From Gnetum montanum (lineage: Eukaryota; Streptophyta; Gnetopsida; Gnetales; Gnetaceae), in contig MNCI01009176.1 of the NCBI GenBank assembly GCA_015680685.1, positions 124,001 through 188,000 on the forward strand: a DNA stretch of 64,000 nucleotides, in the 5' to 3' direction. The position numbers and the translations under genes were made by a program. The notes beneath the pieces are model-generated. The model worked only from the letters and a program-made list of their open reading frames with translations, was not told the origin of the DNA and ran no database searches. Shown here one piece after another: positions 58,318-64,000 of the stretch; positions within the stretch are counted from its first letter, which is position 1; the number at the start of each line of letters is the position of its first letter.

Positions 58318-58629
58318 TTGTTATGTCAAAAGAGAGATGACAGCTCTGAAATCCTAGTTTATTACTTGAGCCATACACTAATAGCTTATGGGGTGAAGTA
58401 CAACGAAGTAGAAAGAAATTATCTTGCCCAAGTATTTACGCTAAAAAAGTGGAGACATTACCTGTTCAGTAGCAAGGTTAACATTATATGCAAGAGCAAC
58501 ATACTTCAGACTATTATGAACAATTTATACGAAAGCATCAAGATAGCCCGATGGAAAGCTATGACAACAGAATTCATTTTACACTATGTAGCCCAATCAT
58601 CAACGAAAGGACAAGCGATAGCTACGTAG
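58318..58629 (+). pseudogene. pol: RNase H 1 of Tat-lineage element
   Basis: An open frame of 103 codons reads ILVYYLSHTLIAYGVKYNEV, ERNYLAQVFTLKKWRHYLF, IARWKAMTTEFILHYVAQSS and KGQAIA. This is the RNase H that normally follows RT in Ty3/gypsy (YYLSRTL, Y-x-xIEKExLAxVF, R-x-AKW, KGQAIADxL). It starts abruptly, with the RT-proximal half (the FDASG block) missing, directly against the 5' end of the antisense gene. Confidence 0.85.
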
Positions 58630-58639
58630 CTCAGAACCT

Positions 58640-59160
58640 CACCTATGGATGATCGGGCAATCATAGAGCTGAAATTCCCTGATGAACATGTTAACAACAT
58701 CAACACTGTACCATTACACTTCAAAGCTACTTTGCATTTCGATGGTGCCTCAACCACACGAGGTGGTAGTGCTGATGCCATAATTACATTCCCCTTGGGG
58801 AACATTTGACCTTTCGCTTACCGTTTTACGTTCCTTTGTACAAACAACATAGCTGAGTACGAAGGACTCCTTAGGGGCCTTTAAGTAGCCCAAGAATTAA
58901 AGACCCAACATTTGGTAGTTTGAGAAAATTCCCAACTCGTCATCAATTAGATTACCGAAATATATGCCTGTAAAGCTTCACATTTACCGCATTATTATGA
59001 CTTGGACAAGAGTTTGCTGAAATAGTTTACAACAATAGACATCCAACATGTGCCACACAATGAGAACATTATAGCAGATGCCTTAGCCACACTAGCGTTA
59101 AACGTGTCATCACACCTATTCACAACTTTATCTGATTTGATAATGGAGTGCATAGATCCT
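58640..59160 (+). pseudogene. pol: Second (archaeal-type) RNase H of Tat-lineage element
   Basis: Blocks in order are ATLHFDGASTTRGGS, CTNNIAEYEGLLRGL, VAQELKTQHLVV, SQLVINQITEIYACKAS, TIDIQHVPHNENIIADALAT. They match the additional RNase H typical of the Tat lineage (FDGA-x4-G, TNNxAEYEAL-x-GL, DSQLV-x-Q, N-x2-ADALA). The aspartate of the DSQLV block has been lost (ENSQLV). Confidence 0.8.
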
Positions 59161-59199
59161 ATCATTCAAGTAGTACATGTCACCTCCGTAAGTGCTACT

Positions 59200-60452
59200 G
59201 ATGCCCAAGAGTGGTATGCTAATGTTAAAGCCTGCCTTCAACATGGTGAACCCTCACACGGCTTAACATCCGCTCAAAGGGATGCGATCTGAATGCGAGC
59301 CTAACAGTATGTCCTTATAGGAGATAATACCTTATGCAAACGCTCCTTTGATGGGATATTGCTAACTTGCATTAGTGGGGAAGAAGCACAGAAAATAGTT
59401 AATAAAGTCCATGAAGGACTATGTGGGGGACACATAGCTCCCAAGGCTATGGCAGCAAAAATCAGACGCCTAGGATATTATTGGCCTTGTATGGAATGAG
59501 ATTTCCTGGTCAAAGTTAGGATGTGTGATACATGCCAACATCATGCAAATCTTATACATGTTACACCTACTGAGTTGCATCCTACACAAATTACGTGGCC
59601 ATTCTAATGATGGGGGCTAGATATCATAGGACCCATCACACCTAATTCTTCCGTAGGACATAGCTTCATCATCACCGTCACCGAGTACTTCACAAAGTGG
59701 GTAGAGGCTATCCCCCTTAGGAAAATCACATCTCAATAGGTTTGCCACTTTAACTTGGACAACATAGTAACAAGGTTTGGTCTTCCCATGACTATTGTGA
59801 TAGAAAATGGGCCACAGTTTAGTAGCGCCTAAACCAAAACCTTTTGTAGTAACCTTGGGATCAAGCAATCCTTTTCGTCGCCATACTACCCATAGGAAAA
59901 TGATTAGGTAGAGGAAACAAACAAGGCCATCATCAACTTGCTCAAAAGGATTCTTAGCAATAGTAAAAGGTGATGGCACGAGCAAATCTTCTATGTGTTG
60001 TGGGCTTACCATACGATGTGCAGAAGAACCATAGGTAAGACTCCTTCTAGCCTAGTCTACGGATTTGAAGCAGTGTTACCTCTTGAATTGCAGGTACCAT
60101 AACTTTGGATGATCCTTTCAAGCATTGTGAATGAGGCCCAGAACAACGAGTCAAGGATCATTGACCTTGACTCCATAGAGGAGGAGCGTGCTCAAACACT
60201 TGGTTGTATCAAATGGTACCAAGACAAGTAGTAGCAAAAGCATCATTCCAATCTACATCAACGACCAATCAAAATAGGAAACCAGTTCTCAAAGCTATTC
60301 TTGAGCATGTAAACAAGTTCTTAGCAAACTGGGAAGGTCCATTCATAGTCACGAAAGCTTATGAGAACGAAGCCTTCAAGCTGGCAGACATGGATGGCAA
60401 AGAGTTTGCAAATCCCATGAACCACTTGTACCTCAAGCCATACTACATCTGA
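59200..60452 (+). pseudogene. pol: Integrase pseudogene of Tat-lineage element
   Basis: The zinc region reads VHEGLCGGHIAPKAM, RRLGYYWPCM and CDTCQHHANLIH. The core reads LDIIGPITPN (catalytic D codon 59620-59622), SFIITVTEYFTKWVEAIPL and FGLPMTIVIENGPQF, where the second catalytic D is replaced by E (codon 59803-59805). It continues SPYYP-x-END-x-VEETNKAIINLLKR, TPSSLVYGFEAVLPLEL, and the C-terminal part NWEGPFIVTKAY-NEAFKLADMDG and NHLYLKPYY (60204-60452). All blocks follow the Tat integrase order, with about eight stops and a late frameshift. Confidence 0.8.
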
Positions 60453-60476
60453 TGCAAAAGAAAGGTAAGCAAAGAT

Positions 60477-60803
60477 AGTCCACTATGACTATAAACTAGC
60501 ACAAATAGTTCGCTATGACTATAAACTTGCATAGACTATCTGCTATGATGTAAAACTGGCAAAGAACATCCACTATGATAAAAAAACTAGCCTAAACGGT
60601 CCGCTATGACCTTAAACTGGTCCATCCACCATCTGCTATGATGATAAACTAGGATAGTGGTATGTTAGGATCTTAAATTAGCATAGTAGTTTGCTAGGTC
60701 CTTAAATTAGCACAGCAGTCTACTAGGACCTTAAACTAGCACATTGTGGTTTGCTGGGACCTTAAACCAGTACATCTAATGGTCTACTAAGACCTTAAAC
60801 TGG
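60477..60803 (+). repeat. Tandem array 2 (about 30 bp x 11)
   Basis: The unit is close to GTCTGCTATGACCTTAAACT followed by AGCACA. It lies between integrase and the 3' LTR, the classic position for Tat/Ogre tandem repeats. It shares the core CCTTAAACTAGCA with CCTAAAACTAGCA of array 1. Confidence 0.85.
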
Positions 60804-61555
60804 GTTCGCGGCACAACATTCTCAGCCCACATCCATGATCCCACAAACAAGCAAGCATGCATAGTACCAACATGCGGTGGGACGTTGCAGTTCTAGAATG
60901 CAGTTCATGATAATAAGAAAACACCCTCTAGAACATATGCAATGCCACTGCCCTTGACATCTTACTGATCCCCTGGAGATGTCGTCTACCATAGCCTATC
61001 GCCCTAGCGATAGCTCCTATTGTTAGAGCCTGCTGTTGGAGTCCTAGCACTATTGTGGCACAGCCACAATGTTGCTACCCTCTAGCCCCTACCATCATCC
61101 AAGCTCAAAAGACATTCAGCTGCTAGGTTTCTCAGCTTATAGTTGAACTGCATGATGTTTGCCCTAGGCGGGGACTCCTGAGCACTCACATCGCTGCAAC
61201 TCCTAGCCTCCTCAGTGCCAACCCCTTCAGTCTACCACTGCTAGAACTGCTGCTGGCCTTCCTAGTTTGGACATCGCATGCTTCAGCAAAAATGCTTCCT
61301 ACTTCAATAGTGTTTAAAGAAAGTGGGATTCTACCCTCACCTCATTTCATGGTTACATTTTTTTGGTATGCTTTTTGTTGTGTTTGTAGGATATAGGCCA
61401 AGATGGCGTCGGTCAGAGATATGTTTCGCCAGGAGGATAGGACACTACATCATTCTGAGGTGACCATTCTAACTAGCTTGGCTACTTGGGAGTGCACATC
61501 CCACCCTTCCTCTTAACCTTATTCACCTCGTTTCTCACACCCACAGTTTCCCATT
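60804..61555. other. Spacer between array 2 and the 3' antisense remnant
   Basis: C-rich sequence with no accepted gene. A plus-strand TTGTGTTTGTAG resembling a splice acceptor at about 61378-61390 is followed by a short open stretch starting ATGGCGTCGG (61403), with no recognised domain. Confidence 0.35.
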
Positions 61556-61843
61556 TCACATCTCTTTTAAAAGCTTACCCGATGCATATAAAAGCCCTCC
61601 CACATGTTCAATCGCAAAGTCCATGATGTGCGTAATGTAGCTCGCTACATGGGAAGCACCTGTAGGTAGGTCAAAGCCCCACTTGGATGTAAAAAAGCTC
61701 ATCTTGGGGAGGAAACAACTATCTTGCAACAATAAGGTTGTTTGCAAGTGAACGTGGTTAAACAGCAGAGAAAAAGTGCAAAAGCATAAAAGAGAAAAAG
61801 AGCTAAAAAAAAAGAGGTGTGCCCAAAATAGATGGCACATCAA
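61556..61843 (-). pseudogene. Second antisense coding remnant near the 3' LTR
   Basis: On the minus strand MSFFTSKWGFDLPTGASHVA and ITHIMDFAIEHVGGLLYASG read cleanly, followed by GCATCGGGTAAGCTTTT, a good donor site. This looks like a first exon. Antisense ORFs of Tat elements normally sit here, between integrase and 3' LTR. It may be the 5' part of the same kind of gene as the one at 54643-58330. No overlap is available to prove it. Confidence 0.45.
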
Positions 61844-62076
61844 CTATTTCACAACAACCATCTCTAAGCATTTCAACAAAATGTTGGAAGCTAGCAAAAG
61901 AAAGATGGCCATGGATATTGACTCCCTCACAAGCACTTCGATGAGGGACTGCACTATGTTACATCTTTCCCTTTCTTGAACCTATCCCCTCAAATCCATC
62001 CTTTCCCACTTTCCCTACATGACTACCCTGATACTCCCAAGCACAGAAAAATGACATTTGAGTAACCACTGGACAA
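61844..62076. other. Region before the 3' LTR
   Basis: A-rich then C- and T-rich sequence. No clear polypurine tract is visible directly before 62077, so the LTR border or the tract has decayed. GAAAAATGACATTTGAG (62046-62062) is the most purine-rich candidate. Confidence 0.35.
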
Positions 62077-63691
62077 TGACTCGGCTAGTAATCTACCCAA
62101 GAACCATGCTAGGAGTTGTCGAAAGTGTTCGGGATGAGCAAACATGTTCAACAAGTTTTCTAGCATAGAAATCTACTACGCTATGCTACGCTGCGTAGTG
62201 TAACAAGCCTCGAAGAGATCAACCAAGCATCCAAGATGTAAGTTGATGGGAAGTTGGTCTTCCAAAGCATTTTCCCATGTTACAACTATCAAGAAAACTT
62301 GCTCCACCAACATAGGGTGCTATGCTATGCAGCGTAGCAGACAAAGTGCACAAAGGCCCCTCCTTTGCCAAGTGACTCCAATAAGAAGATTGCACTTGGC
62401 AATACTTTGACCTCTAAAACTGGTTGTCCCACTTAGCCCTCAGGCCTAAAGCAAGGTTTCTTGGTAGAAAATGGTAGATTGAACAAGGAAGCATGATACA
62501 CTGGCTACTACGCTGTGCTATGCCACATAGCATAGCATAGCATAGCAATGATGCAAAAATGACAGAAATGTTCCAAAGATGAATTTAGCAAGTCCAAAGG
62601 ATTTCTGGCATGGAGGAAAAAAGTTGCAGTTGTATGCCTAACCAAGCCTCACACAAATGCTCTCAACTCCTACGCAAGTTTTCTGTCAACACCAATGGCT
62701 ATGCTACGTAGCATAGCATAGTGTAGCGAGTAGTTACTTACACTATGCCAATGTGCTAAATAGCATGGGTAGTGCAACACTGACATGGAGGCATCAATAC
62801 ATCTTTGGTTAGCTCTATAACTTGTTGGCAATGATTATTCTCATCCTGATATCTCTTTGGCAGAAAAAATCAGCAAGTTTGCTTGATTTTGCATACCCCT
62901 GGTCAATCCCCAAAAATTGTTCCTATGCTTGACCCTGCTTGCAAGAGTAGGGAAGACATAGTCCTAGAGCATAGGATCCATTTTTCTTGCATTGTTGGCA
63001 CACTGGATTTTGGCACATGCAATTTTAGCAGTATGGTCACAGTATAACAAAGTTCACCTCCAGCATCACACACCTACATAGTATAACCATGTTTGCACCT
63101 TGTGGGGCCTAGGACACATGGCATCTAGACCACCTTTTTCTCTTGATCCTATCCCTATAAATACCTCGATAAAAAATGCTCAAAAGGGGGGCTGGGTGGT
63201 GATTGGATTTTAAGTTGGCTTTCGAAGAGCATAGTCAACAATTTTTAGCACTCTAGTTGGCTTTGAGTTTGCTGGTTGGCTCTACAGTTTAGAGATCTAT
63301 GACCATACAGCTCTATGTAAGTTGTGCCTCTTCCATGTTGCGTGTTCTGTTGTACACCTTTTAGCAAAGCAAAGGATCAAACTTGTGATCTTAGGGCCAT
63401 GCACTTTCTCACCCAAGTCTGTTTTGCTATTTGCTTACTATCATTGTTGTTTTGCACTATTTTCACTACTTTACATTTATTGATCGTCGATTTACTTCAC
63501 GTGCCTTGCTTCCAAAACAAGCATTTACGAAAGGTTAAGATACACTAATTAAGTCCCTGTTTGATCAACCAGACCATTCAGGGCACCCCACTTCCGTTTC
63601 TCTCTAGCATGGCCCTCGCACGGATCCGAGGCTAAACTGTTCACCCAGAAACCTCTCGGTGTTCTAGCCACCGACGTTTTCGATCATAATA
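62077..63691 (+). repeat. 3' LTR of Tat-lineage element
   Basis: This LTR is 1615 bp and matches 48138-49845, from TGACTCGGCT to GATCATAATA. It keeps four palindrome clusters and the TATA box, lacks the poly-C run, and has lost the terminal CA (ATA instead of ACA). Confidence 0.8.
63156..63163 (+). promoter_or_regulatory. TATA box of Tat-lineage 3' LTR
   Basis: CCCTATAAATACCT is identical to the site at 49308 in the 5' LTR. Confidence 0.65.
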
Positions 63692-64000
63692 GTTGGGGTA
63701 TTCTATTTTGAAATTGGTAGCATTTTCCATTTTCCCAACAATGGTTAGTGCAGTCACCCCAATTCATCAATAGTTGCAACAAAATCAACATAGACAACAT
63801 ATTTTGTGGTTTCTAGCATTTCCCATAGTTTTGGCAATGCCAACATTTTTCACATTTTCCAAAGTTTCCCAACAACTTCAATGTAGTCCATCAAGACTAG
63901 CATAGGGAGGATGGTGTTAACGTAGTCACAAAAGTACATTTACTATTTATAGTATACAAATGGGTTTTGGTGGCTATAGTGCATCCAAAACTTACTATAA
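63692..64000. other. Right-hand flank
   Basis: AT-rich sequence with repeated TTTTCCATTTTCCCAACAA-like motifs. No gene or element border is recognised. Confidence 0.4.

Larger units (their letters stand above)
54643..58330 (-). pseudogene. Antisense, intron-containing gene inside the Tat element
   Basis: On the minus strand coding sequence begins near 58330-58266 (LLPGANRGILKFLTNG, then WEEGFKQYPKGLRRLSWIRD) and ends at TAG 54643. From 57718 to 55688 the genomic frame stays the same with few stops (57424-56978, 56971-56738, 56707-56501 and 56443-55688 are all in phase). Parts in order are a globular N-terminal half, an acidic repeat (about 56400-56100, ten-residue EEAPTNEERA-type units), a stretch MIDDMIDRLKQIDLE, then coiled-coil LEKEKATLTAVVGDLQSKN near 55440 and QDWKDYSTKVYEWGQAQK. 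A last small exon (54705-54643) ends KVGDNGAGKDS. At least three introns have GT-AG borders, and reading across each restores the frame. Antisense ORFs are known in Tat-group elements. The family of this one is not recognised. Several stops mean it is dead. Confidence 0.65.
48138..63691 (+). mobile_element. Large Tat/Ogre-lineage Ty3/gypsy element with antisense gene
   Basis: LTRs at 48138-49845 and 62077-63691 enclose 12.2 kb. On the plus strand come a PBS-like site, gag, protease, tandem array 1, then (after the antisense gene) RNase H, a second RNase H, integrase, tandem array 2 and the 3' LTR. Two RNase H domains in a row, a long gag and 3' tandem arrays are characteristic of the Tat lineage, which includes Ogre. 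RT is not found. Between protease (ends 53872) and RNase H (starts 58318) lies an antisense, intron-containing gene. Base composition is richer in G+C than the neighbourhood. Flanks (ATAAT and GTTGG) do not form a target-site duplication with these borders. Confidence 0.8.

Noticed and set aside
54047-60803. CRISPR-like arrays
   Set aside because: The regularly spaced repeats are head-to-tail tandem units without unique spacers, inside a plant retrotransposon.
1-64000. tRNA, rRNA and snRNA genes
   Set aside because: No cloverleaf with matching box A and box B and no rRNA-like block was noticed by eye. A covariance-model search would be decisive.

Overview
The window reads as nuclear DNA from a large, repeat-filled plant genome. 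It is AT-rich, no gene looks intact, and almost everything recognisable is the decayed remains of plant LTR retrotransposons: Ty3/gypsy of Athila-like, chromovirus-like and Tat/Ogre-like types, plus Ty1/copia-like pieces. Old, heavily mutated and nested elements that were never removed fit a gymnosperm-type or similarly large genome, but that is inference and no species can be named. Decay is mostly C-to-T and G-to-A, so old reading frames can be followed through many TAG, TGA and TAA codons.

Layout. 1-2973: a decayed frame with a plant-transposon-protein-like N-terminal part and a coiled-coil C-terminal part, running into a polypurine tract and an Athila-like LTR (2974-3868). 3869-9657: a gag-only Athila-like element whose pol is missing, ending in a second LTR (8653-9657). 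9658-14627: a second Athila/Tat-like gag-protease remnant with a recognisable primer-binding site. 14628-20820: the most complete element, a chromovirus-like Ty3/gypsy copy with both LTRs, gag, protease, RT and integrase, all broken. 22002-27451: a minus-strand copia-like element with both LTRs, PBS, gag with zinc knuckle and PPT, but no visible pol. 27711-33640: a minus-strand Athila-like element with LTR and pol, cut off inside the start of RT. 34040-34953: an isolated copia-type LTR.

37320-38745 is the only stretch resembling low-copy sequence. It holds an exon-like fragment of unknown identity and a broken ricin-B-type lectin domain fragment. 39731-43553 is a small LTR element whose only recognisable cargo is a coiled-coil ORF. 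43554-46760 holds a decayed minus-strand gypsy pol and a tangled repeat cluster. 46770-47560 is another copia-type LTR.

48138-63691 is one large Tat/Ogre-lineage element, more GC-rich than its surroundings. It has 1.6-1.7 kb LTRs with palindrome clusters, gag-protease, two RNase H domains, integrase and two tandem-repeat arrays. Where RT should lie there is instead a roughly 3.7 kb antisense gene with canonical GT-AG introns. This spliced antisense gene replacing RT is the most interesting feature of the window. A related question is raised by three separate coiled-coil ORFs carried by different LTR elements.
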